36,159 nucleotides of DNA from Helicobacter sp. (GTDB lineage: Bacteria > Campylobacterota > Campylobacteria > Campylobacterales > Helicobacteraceae). Shown piece after piece: positions 1 to 5,985 of this stretch (within the stretch, counting starts at the first letter, position 1; every line of letters starts with the position of its first letter). The position numbers and the translations under genes were made by a program. The stretch covers positions 1 to 36,159 of the forward strand of contig NZ_JALEIK010000031.1 of assembly GCF_022770205.1 (NCBI RefSeq), written 5' to 3'. Under the pieces are notes generated by a model, which worked only from the letters and a program-made list of their open reading frames with translations, did not search any database and had not been told where the DNA came from.

Positions 1-314
1 AATAAATCATTTAATGATGCACCAGTGCCGCTTTGTTCAATTGTAATACTATTTGCCCCAGAGAATTTAAGTTCAGTATTACCACCACTAAAATCTAAAC
101 TACTACCACCACTGCTTCCTGTAACTTTAATGGTGCCTGCAGCTGCGCCATTACTAGTAACATGGAAGCTACCATTCTGCCCTGTAACTGAAACACCTCC
201 TTCACCTGTTACTGAGAAATTCGCATTTCCTGCGGTCGCTAACAGACCCACACACGCTAAAGAGAGTGCGAAACTTTTCTTATTAAATGTGAATTTTGTA
301 TTGTTTGTATTCAC
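1..314 (-). CDS. Autotransporter-like secreted protein, amino end (3' end beyond window)
   Basis: A GTG start (bases 314-312) sits 6 nt behind an AGGAG ribosome site and opens a frame that runs off the left edge (104 codons visible). The product begins with a basic stretch, a hydrophobic core (about residues 15-27) and an Ala-x-Ala-like site near residue 31, which reads as a Sec signal peptide. The mature part is rich in Gly, Ser, Thr and Asn, with short repeats such as SVTGEGG and SVTGQNG and almost no charge, typical of a beta-helix passenger of an autotransporter or haemagglutinin-type adhesin. The diagnostic C-terminal beta-barrel is not in the window, so the family is inferred from composition and signal peptide only. 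It has its own strong promoter at 350-378. Confidence 0.7.
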   Translation of the reverse strand, partial: MNTNNTKFTFNKKSFALSLACVGLLATAGNANFSVTGEGGVSVTGQNGSFHVTSNGAAAGTIKVTGSSGGSSLDFSGGNTELKFSGANSITIEQSGTGASLNDL

Positions 315-349
315 TATTTTCTCCTTTTGTAAAATTAGAATAGGTTTGT

Positions 350-378
350 ATTGTATTAAAAAATGTTTTAAAAGTCAA
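350..378 (-). promoter_or_regulatory. Sigma-70 promoter of the autotransporter-like gene
   Basis: On the minus strand TTGACT (378-373) is separated by exactly 17 nt from TACAAT (355-350). This is the best consensus promoter in the window; most others here have only an extended -10. Transcription would start near 343, leaving a leader of about 30 nt before the GTG. Confidence 0.7.
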
Positions 379-393
379 TATAATTTTTGCGAT

Positions 394-876
394 TTAGATT
401 TCTTTTTTTGCTAGTTCTATGCGGGCTGCTTTGCGCTTTTTAGCATTTTCATAGCGACGCTTTTCTACTTCTGTAACTGGCTTTAGAGGAGGGACTTTGG
501 TGGGCTTTCCCTCGCTATTGACGCATACCATACTAAAATAGGCACTATTTGTGTGTGTTTTGGTGTGCTTTTGGATGTCTTCGGCGATGATTTTTATGCC
601 GACTTCTAGGGAGGTGTTGCCCGTGTAATTGACGGAGGCTAGAAAGGTTACAAGTGAGCCTAGGGCGATTGGGTTTTTAAAGGTTACGCTATCTACTGAG
701 AGGGTTACGCAATAGTTTCCACAATAGCGCGCTGCGCAAGCATAGGCTACTTGGTCTAGGAATTTTAAAATGTCGCCGCCGTGCACGCGCCCTTTGAAGT
801 TTGCAAGGGAGGGGGTCATTAGGATGGACATTGTTAGGGTTTTGTTATTTTCTAAGTTATTTTCTAAAGTGTTCAT
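394..876 (-). CDS. Hotdog-fold acyl-CoA thioesterase (YciA/BFIT type)
   Basis: A 160-residue single-domain protein. The block at residues 29-35 (GRVHGGD) followed by an alanine-rich helix is the active-site loop and central helix of the 4HBT hotdog fold in bacterial acyl-CoA thioesterases, which hydrolyse cytoplasmic acyl-CoA to free acid and CoA. The C-terminal tail (about residues 125-160) is rich in Lys, Arg and Glu, as often in this family. I place the start at 876 because AAGGA lies about 7 nt upstream. An in-frame ATG 42 nt further upstream (918) lies inside the likely -10 element (917-909) and has no ribosome site. Substrate range cannot be read from sequence. Confidence 0.85.
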   Translation of the reverse strand: MNTLENNLENNKTLTMSILMTPSLANFKGRVHGGDILKFLDQVAYACAARYCGNYCVTLSVDSVTFKNPIALGSLVTFLASVNYTGNTSLEVGIKIIAEDIQKHTKTHTNSAYFSMVCVNSEGKPTKVPPLKPVTEVEKRRYENAKKRKAARIELAKKEI

Positions 877-908
877 TTTGGATTCCTTTTCTTGTGAAAT
901 TTCTCTTA

Positions 909-917
909 AGTTTAGCA
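909..917 (-). promoter_or_regulatory. Extended -10 for the thioesterase gene
   Basis: TGCTAAACT on the minus strand fits the TGnTAnaaT extended -10 of epsilonproteobacteria. A start about 7 nt downstream (near 902) would exclude the upstream ATG at 918 from the mRNA. Confidence 0.4.
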
Positions 918-950
918 TTTTTATGGGCGTTTTGCAAAGAAGGATTTTAG

Positions 951-956
951 TATAAT
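951..956 (+). promoter_or_regulatory. -10 box of murG
   Basis: TATAAT at 951-956 precedes the murG ATG by 20 nt, with AAGGG as the ribosome site. There is no clear -35. The leader must be very short, so most of the untranslated region is the ribosome site itself. Confidence 0.5.
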
Positions 957-976
957 GTTTTTAAAAAAGGGTTTTT

Positions 977-2071
977 ATGCGCATTGTGATTACTGGTGGT
1001 GGCACTGGGGGGCATTTGAGCGTGGCTAGAGCATTTTTGCAGGCTTTTGTGAAAAGAGGATATGTGTGTGCGTTTGTCGGCTCTGATAGCGGCGCGGATG
1101 CAATGTATTTTAAAGAGGAGAAGCTTTTTAGAGAAACGCACTTTTTACCAACGCAAGGGGTTGTTAATGCGCGTGGAGTTAGGCTTTTAAAGGCGTTATG
1201 GAAGCAGGGGTGTGCGGTGCAAAGGGCGTGTGGAATCCTAAGAGAATTTAGGGCGGATTTTGTGCTGTGTGTGGGGGGATACTCTGCTGCACCTGCGGCT
1301 TTTGGGGCGTGCTTGCTTGGGATACCGCTAGTCATCCACGAACAAAATGCAAGGATTGGACGCTTAAATGCACTCTTAAAGCCTTTTGCAAAAGTGTTTT
1401 TCTGCTCGTATTTGGAATCGCCTGTTTTATTTTATCCTGTGGGTCAGGCGTTTTTTAAAGAAGCTAGGGTTAGAAGTGAGGTTAGAAGCGTGCTTTTTAT
1501 GGGGGGTTCTCAAGGAGCTAGGAGGATTAATGGCTTTGCATTAAGTGTAGCAGAGGAGCTAAAAAAGCGTGGGATTAAGGTGTTTTTACAAAGTGGAAAA
1601 GCTGACTTGGAGCGTGTGGTCCAAGAGTGTGTCAAAAAGAAACTTAATGTGGGGGTGCTTGGGGAAGAGACTTTGGATTCCATAGATGGCGTTGATGTGG
1701 TTGTTTTTGGCTTTTATGCAGATATGGCTAGCGTGTATGGGCGGTGTGATTTTGCAGTGTGTAGGGCGGGGGCTAGCTCTTTGTGGGAGCTGTGCGCAAA
1801 TGGCTTACCGGCACTTTTTGTGCCTTATCCCTATGCAGCGGGAAATCATCAATACTATAATGCGGAATTTCTTGTCAAAAAGGGGCTTGGGTTTTTGTGC
1901 TTGGAGGAGAATCTCTCCTCTAAAGTGCTGTGGGAGTGCTTGGGGCTTTTGGAGGATAGAATTACACAGATGAGTGAGGATTTGCAAAAAGAATGCGCTG
2001 TGGATGCGGTGGAGCAAATGTGTGGTGTCATAGAAAGAAGGATTAAGTCGCATAAAAGCGGAGTTGCGTGA
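977..2071 (+). CDS. murG: UDP-GlcNAc:lipid I N-acetylglucosaminyltransferase MurG
   Basis: MurG transfers GlcNAc from UDP-GlcNAc to lipid I at the inner face of the cytoplasmic membrane, forming lipid II, the last cytoplasmic step of peptidoglycan synthesis. The 364-residue length is normal for the family. The N-terminal glycine loop GGGTGGH (residues 7-13) binds the lipid diphosphate side. A second glycine-rich segment MGGSQGARR (about 175-183) opens the C-terminal Rossmann domain, and the block CRAGASSLWELC (about 262-273) with the nearby YPYAAGNHQ is the UDP-GlcNAc pocket. The gene stands alone, convergent with apt (2 nt between stops), not in a dcw cluster, as usual for Helicobacter and Campylobacter. 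Confidence 0.96.
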   Translation: MRIVITGGGTGGHLSVARAFLQAFVKRGYVCAFVGSDSGADAMYFKEEKLFRETHFLPTQGVVNARGVRLLKALWKQGCAVQRACGILREFRADFVLCVGGYSAAPAAFGACLLGIPLVIHEQNARIGRLNALLKPFAKVFFCSYLESPVLFYPVGQAFFKEARVRSEVRSVLFMGGSQGARRINGFALSVAEELKKRGIKVFLQSGKADLERVVQECVKKKLNVGVLGEETLDSIDGVDVVVFGFYADMASVYGRCDFAVCRAGASSLWELCANGLPALFVPYPYAAGNHQYYNAEFLVKKGLGFLCLEENLSSKVLWECLGLLEDRITQMSEDLQKECAVDAVEQMCGVIERRIKSHKSGVA

Positions 2072-2073
2072 GC

Positions 2074-2604
2074 TTATAAGTCTAGCAAGCTATAAACTTG
2101 CGTGTGCTTACGCAATGCTTGCGCGCCTTGTAAGTCTTTTAGATTTATGATGAAGCAGGATTCTAAGCATTTTGCTCCTGCTTGAGTGATTAGATTTACT
2201 GCTGCAAGGGCAGTGCCACCTGTGGCGATTAAATCATCTATTAAAAGGACATTGGGATTTGCTTTATCTCTAAAGGCGTCAATGTGGATTTCAATCTCGC
2301 TAAAGCCATATTCTAAAGTGTATTTTTGTGAGAAGGTTTTGTAGGGTAGCTTGCCTTTTTTGCGGATTGGCACAAAGCCTATGTTTAGCGCATATGCTAG
2401 GGCTGCTCCAAAGATGAAACCACGGCTTTCAATGCCTACAATGAAATCTAAACCATAGCTTGCATAGCGGTCTTTTAGGTGGTCTATGGTGTGCTTGAAG
2501 GCTTCTTTATCGTTAAGCAGAGTCGTGATGTCGCGGAAAATGATTCCTTGCTTTGGGTAGTCGTTTATCGTGCGGATTGTGCTTAAGAGTTTTAAATCTG
2601 ACAT
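2074..2604 (-). CDS. apt: Adenine phosphoribosyltransferase
   Basis: Apt salvages adenine by condensing it with PRPP to AMP and pyrophosphate in the cytoplasm. The 176-residue length matches bacterial Apt. The N-terminal [12 protein letters not shown] segment (about 16-27) and [10 protein letters not shown] (about 57-66) are family signatures. The PRPP-binding motif is [13 protein letters not shown] (about 120-132), with the two acidic residues and the TGG turn intact. The ATG is preceded by AAAGGAATCCCAA. It lies 31 nt downstream of the prepilin peptidase on the same strand and is probably cotranscribed with it. Confidence 0.96.
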   Translation of the reverse strand: MSDLKLLSTIRTINDYPKQGIIFRDITTLLNDKEAFKHTIDHLKDRYASYGLDFIVGIESRGFIFGAALAYALNIGFVPIRKKGKLPYKTFSQKYTLEYGFSEIEIHIDAFRDKANPNVLLIDDLIATGGTALAAVNLITQAGAKCLESCFIINLKDLQGAQALRKHTQVYSLLDL

Positions 2605-2635
2605 TTGGGATTCCTTTTATTTAAATACGCCTATT

Positions 2636-3358
2636 TTATACTATTTGCCAAAGAAATGCGCTTAAAAATCCTAGAAATAGAAATGGCACAAAAGGAATCG
2701 TATCGCTTTTACGCCCTAGCATAAGAAATGCTAAGGCATGGAGTGCTGCTAAAAAAATTGCTATTGCACCATAAAATGCACCAAGCGTGCAAGATATTGT
2801 TCCAAAAAGTAACAAATCACCCTCCCCTAGTGCTTCTTTACCCATTAGAAAGCTTACAAATAATCTTAAAAAGGTCGCAAAACCTATAAAGCTTAGAGCA
2901 GTGATGCAAGAGATTAGGAATGTGTTGTTTAAGAATGCAACAATTAGACTAAGGGCTAGGGTTAGGAAATTTAAGGAATCAGGAATGGCTAGAAAATGCG
3001 CATCTATGATACTTAGGATGTAAAAGCATAGGATTAGAAAAAAGAGTGCTAACGCACTAGGTGTGGCAAGAAAATAGCAAAAAAGTGCCAAAACTGCACC
3101 AAAAAACTCGCTAAGGAAGTAAAAAGTTGGAATCCTTTTTTGACAATGGCGGCATTTTGCCCTTAAAATCAGAAAGCTAAAAAGCGGAATCTTATCACTC
3201 CAAAATAGTGGTGTGGCGCACTCTGGGCAAAAAGAGTTTGGGAATATGGTGCTAAGGTTGCGCGGGATTCTGTGGATTAAAACATTGGCAAACGCCCCAA
3301 AACTAGCCCCAAAAACTAGGATAAAAACCCAAATGATTATTTCGCTTAAGACTTGCAT
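2636..3358 (-). CDS. Type IV prepilin peptidase / N-methyltransferase (A24 family)
   Basis: A polytopic inner-membrane aspartic protease of 240 residues. The N-terminal part carries the zinc-binding cysteine pairs CPEC (44-47) and CRHC (69-72) of the methyltransferase loop. The two catalytic aspartates are visible: D119 in IIDAHFLAIPD and D181 in GEGD. About eight hydrophobic segments follow the usual A24 topology. Members cleave and N-methylate type IV pilin or type II pseudopilin precursors. No pilin or secretion gene is in the window, so the substrate is unknown; a role in competence pseudopilin processing is a guess. The start follows a weak AAAGAG site, and the gene is divergent from nadD with 43 nt between them. 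Confidence 0.9.
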   Translation of the reverse strand: MQVLSEIIIWVFILVFGASFGAFANVLIHRIPRNLSTIFPNSFCPECATPLFWSDKIPLFSFLILRAKCRHCQKRIPTFYFLSEFFGAVLALFCYFLATPSALALFFLILCFYILSIIDAHFLAIPDSLNFLTLALSLIVAFLNNTFLISCITALSFIGFATFLRLFVSFLMGKEALGEGDLLLFGTISCTLGAFYGAIAIFLAALHALAFLMLGRKSDTIPFVPFLFLGFLSAFLWQIV

Positions 3359-3371
3359 TGCACACTCTTTT

Positions 3372-3380
3372 TGCTAGAAT
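3372..3380 (+). promoter_or_regulatory. Extended -10 of the nadD operon
   Basis: TGCTAGAAT is a good extended -10 in the 43-nt gap between the divergent prepilin peptidase and nadD genes. Transcription would start near 3387, next to the AAGGAAG ribosome site of nadD. Confidence 0.5.
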
Positions 3381-3401
3381 TTTAACCTAAAAAGGAAGTG
3401 T

Positions 3402-3974
3402 ATGCAAAAGCGTGTTGGAATCTTTGGTGGTTCGTTTGATCCTCCGCATAAGGCGCATTTAGCTATTATGCAAAGGGCAGTGCAACAACTTAGTTTGGAT
3501 GTGCTGTTTGTTGTGCCTAGCTTTTTGAATCCCTTTAAAAAGGCGTTTTATTTTTCGCCTAGTGTGCGTTTAAGGTGGCTAAGGGAGTTGGCTAAAGAGT
3601 GTGAAAAATGTGTGGTGCTAGACTTTGAAGTGCGTCAAAATGCTCCAACGCCTACTTTTAAGACTTTAGAATACATTTTAGATTCCTATGATTTTGGGCG
3701 CAATGCGCTGTATTTTTTACTTTTAGGAGCGGATAATGTGGAATCCCTGCCGAAGTGGGAAAATTTTGCGTGGCTAGAAAAGAATGTGGAATTTGTTATA
3801 ATTGCGCGCAAAGGCTATGCTAAGCATTACAAGCAGCTGGAATTTGATGTTCCTATTAGTGCTACACAATTGCGCAAAATGCTAGAATGTGGGGATAGGA
3901 TGGGATTAAAACAATGGATTCCGCATAGCATTTTAGAATCTGTGATAAAGGAAGCAAATTGCAAGCAAGAGTAG
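3402..3974 (+). CDS. nadD: Nicotinate-nucleotide adenylyltransferase
   Basis: NadD adenylates nicotinate mononucleotide with ATP to give deamido-NAD, the penultimate step of NAD synthesis. The 190-residue product opens with the nucleotidyltransferase loop GGSFDPPHKAHL (9-20), which holds the (T/H)xGH-type ATP site. Near the C terminus ISATQLRK (about 161-168) is the SxTxxR signature that contacts ATP phosphates. Its last 16 nt overlap the start of rsfS, a nadD-rsfS arrangement common across bacteria, so the two are likely translationally coupled. Confidence 0.95.
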   Translation: MQKRVGIFGGSFDPPHKAHLAIMQRAVQQLSLDVLFVVPSFLNPFKKAFYFSPSVRLRWLRELAKECEKCVVLDFEVRQNAPTPTFKTLEYILDSYDFGRNALYFLLLGADNVESLPKWENFAWLEKNVEFVIIARKGYAKHYKQLEFDVPISATQLRKMLECGDRMGLKQWIPHSILESVIKEANCKQE

Positions 3975-4306
3975 CGTTAGTGCAAGAAATCTGTGGGATT
4001 TTAGAAGAGAAGAAGGGGGAGGCGATAGAAGTTTTTGACTGCAATGGGACGGATTATTTTGTGGATTATGTTGTGCTTGTAACGGCGTTGGTTGATAAGC
4101 ACGCATTGGCACTTTTAGAGAGTCTGCAATGCCTTAAGGAGAAGGGGGAGAGCTTTTATCGGATTGATGATGAGAATCCTAATTGGATTGTGGCGGATTT
4201 AGGCGATATTATTGTGCATATTTTTACAGAAAATCAGCGCAAAAAGTTTAATTTAGAAGAGTTTTTACAAAAATTATTGCAAGAAAAGGAGAATGCAAAT
4301 GTATAA
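3959..4306 (+). CDS. rsfS: Ribosomal silencing factor RsfS (Iojap family)
   Basis: RsfS binds ribosomal protein uL14 and blocks joining of the subunits when nutrients are short. The 115-residue product matches the family in length and carries the conserved region [19 protein letters not shown] followed by [17 protein letters not shown]. The start is a TTG at 3959 behind AAGGAAG, inside the end of nadD; the first in-frame ATG would be too far downstream. The gene overlaps the next one (msrB) by 8 nt, making a tight nadD-rsfS-msrB transcript. Confidence 0.92.
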   Translation: MQARVALVQEICGILEEKKGEAIEVFDCNGTDYFVDYVVLVTALVDKHALALLESLQCLKEKGESFYRIDDENPNWIVADLGDIIVHIFTENQRKKFNLEEFLQKLLQEKENANV

Positions 4307-4670
4307 TGGATTAACCCAAGAAGAGCAAAGGGTGATTTTACACAAAGGCACAGAAGCACCCTTTAGCGGTGAGTATGAAAACTTTTTTGAAAAGGGCGTG
4401 TATGTTTGCAAGCAATGCAATGCACCGCTTTACACTTCAGAGAGTAAATTCCATAGTGGCTGTGGGTGGCCTAGCTTTGATGCCTGCATTGAAGGTGCGA
4501 TAAAGGAGCAACTAGATGCAGATGGCAGGCGCACAGAGATTGTGTGTGCTAAATGCGGCGGACACTTGGGACATATCTTTTTAGGCGAGGGCTTCACAGA
4601 GAAAAACACGCGGCATTGTGTGAATTCTATTGCTTTGATTTTTGTTGGAAAAGTTGGACAAGATGTTTAA
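4299..4670 (+). CDS. msrB: Peptide-methionine (R)-S-oxide reductase MsrB
   Basis: MsrB reduces the R epimer of methionine sulfoxide in oxidised proteins. The 123-residue product is a complete SelR domain: zinc-binding pairs CKQC and CAKC, the substrate region SGCGWPSF, and the catalytic cysteine in RHCVNS near the C terminus. The active-site residue is Cys, not selenocysteine. I prefer the ATG at 4299 over the one at 4293 because it is spaced 7 nt from AAGGAG. Epsilonproteobacteria often carry MsrA and MsrB separately or fused; here it is a stand-alone B domain. Confidence 0.95.
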   Translation: MYNGLTQEEQRVILHKGTEAPFSGEYENFFEKGVYVCKQCNAPLYTSESKFHSGCGWPSFDACIEGAIKEQLDADGRRTEIVCAKCGGHLGHIFLGEGFTEKNTRHCVNSIALIFVGKVGQDV

Positions 4671-4722
4671 TATTTTTGTTGGAATATCAAGGATATATTT
4701 ATCTTAACATAAGGAAAATTAA

Positions 4723-4890
4723 ATGAATAATAATAATAATAAAGTTTTAGACTTTCAAGTTTCTATTGAAGGCTACCCTGCTGAGAGAGTTTTAAGGGCG
4801 TTAAAAGGAGAAAAATTAAAAACTAAAAAGGAGCAATCTACAAAGAATAATGAAGAACAGCAAAAACCTAAAAACAAAGAGAAAAAGTGA
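4723..4890 (+). CDS. Small hydrophilic protein, unknown, first of a two-gene unit
   Basis: A 55-residue ORF with an ATG 8 nt after AAGGA. It begins with five asparagines encoded by a perfect (AAT)5 run, continues with FQVSIEGYPAERVLRALKG, and ends in a disordered Lys/Glu/Gln-rich tail (KNKEKK). I do not recognise a family. The stop overlaps the start of the next gene in the four-base junction GTGA, which suggests translational coupling. It could be a small regulatory or antitoxin-like partner, but nothing in the sequence shows this. Base composition is more AT-rich than in the flanking msrB and fldA genes. Confidence 0.65.
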   Translation: MNNNNNKVLDFQVSIEGYPAERVLRALKGEKLKTKKEQSTKNNEEQQKPKNKEKK

Positions 4891-5309
4891 TAGATTTTTT
4901 GACATCTTATAAAGAAGTTATAAGTTTATTTCTCACACCCCTATCAATTATAGTAGCGATTTGGGCTTTGCGTCCTGTAACCAAAAACGCTAAAATGAAT
5001 GTCTTAAAAACAGAATTTGATATTTTTAAAGAACTTTCAGCAAAAGAAATAGCATTTGTTGATTATTACGAGTTACCAAAAGAATCAATAGAATATGATA
5101 CATATAATAAAATAAAAGAACAATATTTACGAGTTTTAAATTTAGTTTGTCTCTATGTTTTAGAAGGATATTTTACTAAAAAACACTTCTTTAGAAGCTA
5201 TGGAAAAAAGATATTGTTGCTCTACGAAGAAGAAATATTAACAGATACGCAATACCCTTACATTTATAAAATCTACAAAAAATACAATAAGAAATTACTA
5301 GACTTTTAA
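4887..5309 (+). CDS. Membrane-anchored protein, unknown, second of a two-gene unit
   Basis: A 140-residue protein with a GTG start overlapping the upstream stop. One hydrophobic segment (about residues 12-29) precedes a soluble domain rich in Lys, Tyr and Glu with predicted helices (about 38-140). There are no cysteine pairs or nucleotide-binding motifs. The shape, an N-terminal membrane anchor plus a small helical domain, is seen in many accessory or phage-associated proteins, but I cannot assign a family. It lies between conserved housekeeping genes and is followed at once by a strong terminator, so the pair looks like an inserted unit. Confidence 0.7.
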   Translation: MIDFLTSYKEVISLFLTPLSIIVAIWALRPVTKNAKMNVLKTEFDIFKELSAKEIAFVDYYELPKESIEYDTYNKIKEQYLRVLNLVCLYVLEGYFTKKHFFRSYGKKILLLYEEEILTDTQYPYIYKIYKKYNKKLLDF

Positions 5310-5312
5310 ACT

Positions 5313-5346
5313 TCAATGAGAAATCTTAGATTTCACATTGATTTTT
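5313..5346 (+). terminator. Rho-independent terminator of the nadD-to-4887 operon
   Basis: Arms 5313-5325 and 5329-5341 pair over 13 bp with one mismatch around the 3-nt loop TTA, followed by TTTTT (5342-5346). It ends the rightward transcript and insulates it from the convergent fldA gene. Confidence 0.8.
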
Positions 5347-5351
5347 AAAAT

Positions 5352-5846
5352 TTAAAACGCTGCTTTAATAGAGTTGCACCATTTTTCAATTCTATCTTGC
5401 GTTAAATCCTCTTGATTGACTGCGTCAATGACTAAGCCTACAAATTTATCCTCCACAATGGCTTTAGAATTGGCATAAGAATAACCCTCTGTTTCTGTTT
5501 GCCCGATGACATTTCCTTTTTGACTCACTTTTTCATAAAGAAAAGATAAACCATCGCAAAAGGTTTCCTCATAGCAATCTTGATCACCTAAACCAACAAG
5601 GGCGATTGTTTTGTTTGCAAAGTCATTGGAATCTAATGTGTCTAAAAATTCTTCCCAATCCCCTTGTAAATCTCCGTCTCCGTAAGTTGGCGTGGCTAAA
5701 ATTAAGCAATCGTATTTGCATAAATCCTCTTTGGAGGCTTTTGCAACATCGTGCAACACAACATTTTCCAAATACTTTGCAATGCTTTGTGCAACTTCTT
5801 GTGTTGTTCCGCTATCACTTCCGTAAAATAAACCGATTTCTTTCAT
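5352..5846 (-). CDS. fldA: Flavodoxin
   Basis: A 164-residue FMN-binding electron carrier. The phosphate-binding loop GSDSGTT (9-15), the TPTYGDGD loop (about 53-60) and GLGDQDCYEETF (about 86-97) are the three FMN contact segments of long-chain flavodoxins. In Helicobacter and Campylobacter FldA is the electron acceptor of pyruvate:acceptor oxidoreductase and is essential in H. pylori. The ATG follows AAAGGAATATTCAA. The upstream region carries a -10 box overlapped by a Fur-like site (5910-5926), consistent with iron control. Confidence 0.95.
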   Translation of the reverse strand: MKEIGLFYGSDSGTTQEVAQSIAKYLENVVLHDVAKASKEDLCKYDCLILATPTYGDGDLQGDWEEFLDTLDSNDFANKTIALVGLGDQDCYEETFCDGLSFLYEKVSQKGNVIGQTETEGYSYANSKAIVEDKFVGLVIDAVNQEDLTQDRIEKWCNSIKAAF

Positions 5847-5909
5847 TTGAATATTCCTTTCTAAAATTAAGTTTGACGCAAAGAGTTTAGCAGAATAAAT
5901 ATTAAATAA

Positions 5910-5926
5910 AAATAATTCTTATTATA
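5910..5926 (-). promoter_or_regulatory. fldA -10 box overlapped by a putative Fur box
   Basis: On the minus strand TATAAT (5926-5921) overlaps TAATAAGAATTATTT (5924-5910). The latter matches the epsilonproteobacterial Fur consensus TAATAATnATTATTA at all but two of its 14 defined positions. Fur bound here would cover the promoter. The fldA leader would be about 67 nt. This is a motif match by eye only. Confidence 0.45.
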
Positions 5927-5951
5927 CTGAAAAATGTTGGGTTAGACAATA

Positions 5952-5980
5952 TGCTATAATTGCTTAAATTTTTAAGGAGG
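5952..5980 (+). promoter_or_regulatory. Extended -10 and strong ribosome site of the Kef-type gene
   Basis: TGCTATAAT (5952-5960) is an extended -10, and AAGGAGG (5974-5980) is the strongest ribosome site in this part of the window. The ribosome site fixes the start near 5986: the only in-frame codon with standard 5-nt spacing is ATA. The nearest in-frame canonical start, TTG at 6016, is 35 nt away. Confidence 0.6.
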
Positions 5981-5985
5981 CTTGT

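Noticed and set aside
25-414. Plus-strand ORF of 129 codons at the left end
   Set aside because: It is the antisense of the signal-peptide-bearing autotransporter-like gene, whose GTG start, ribosome site and promoter are all on the minus strand. The predicted protein has no sensible composition.
1006-1012. Runs of six G (here and near 9003) as phase-variation tracts
   Set aside because: They encode conserved glycines in murG and selD and are too short for typical Helicobacter slipped-strand switching.
4293-4298. ATG at 4293 as the start of msrB
   Set aside because: It is too close to the AAGGAG site; the ATG at 4299 has standard spacing and the two extra residues are not conserved in type.
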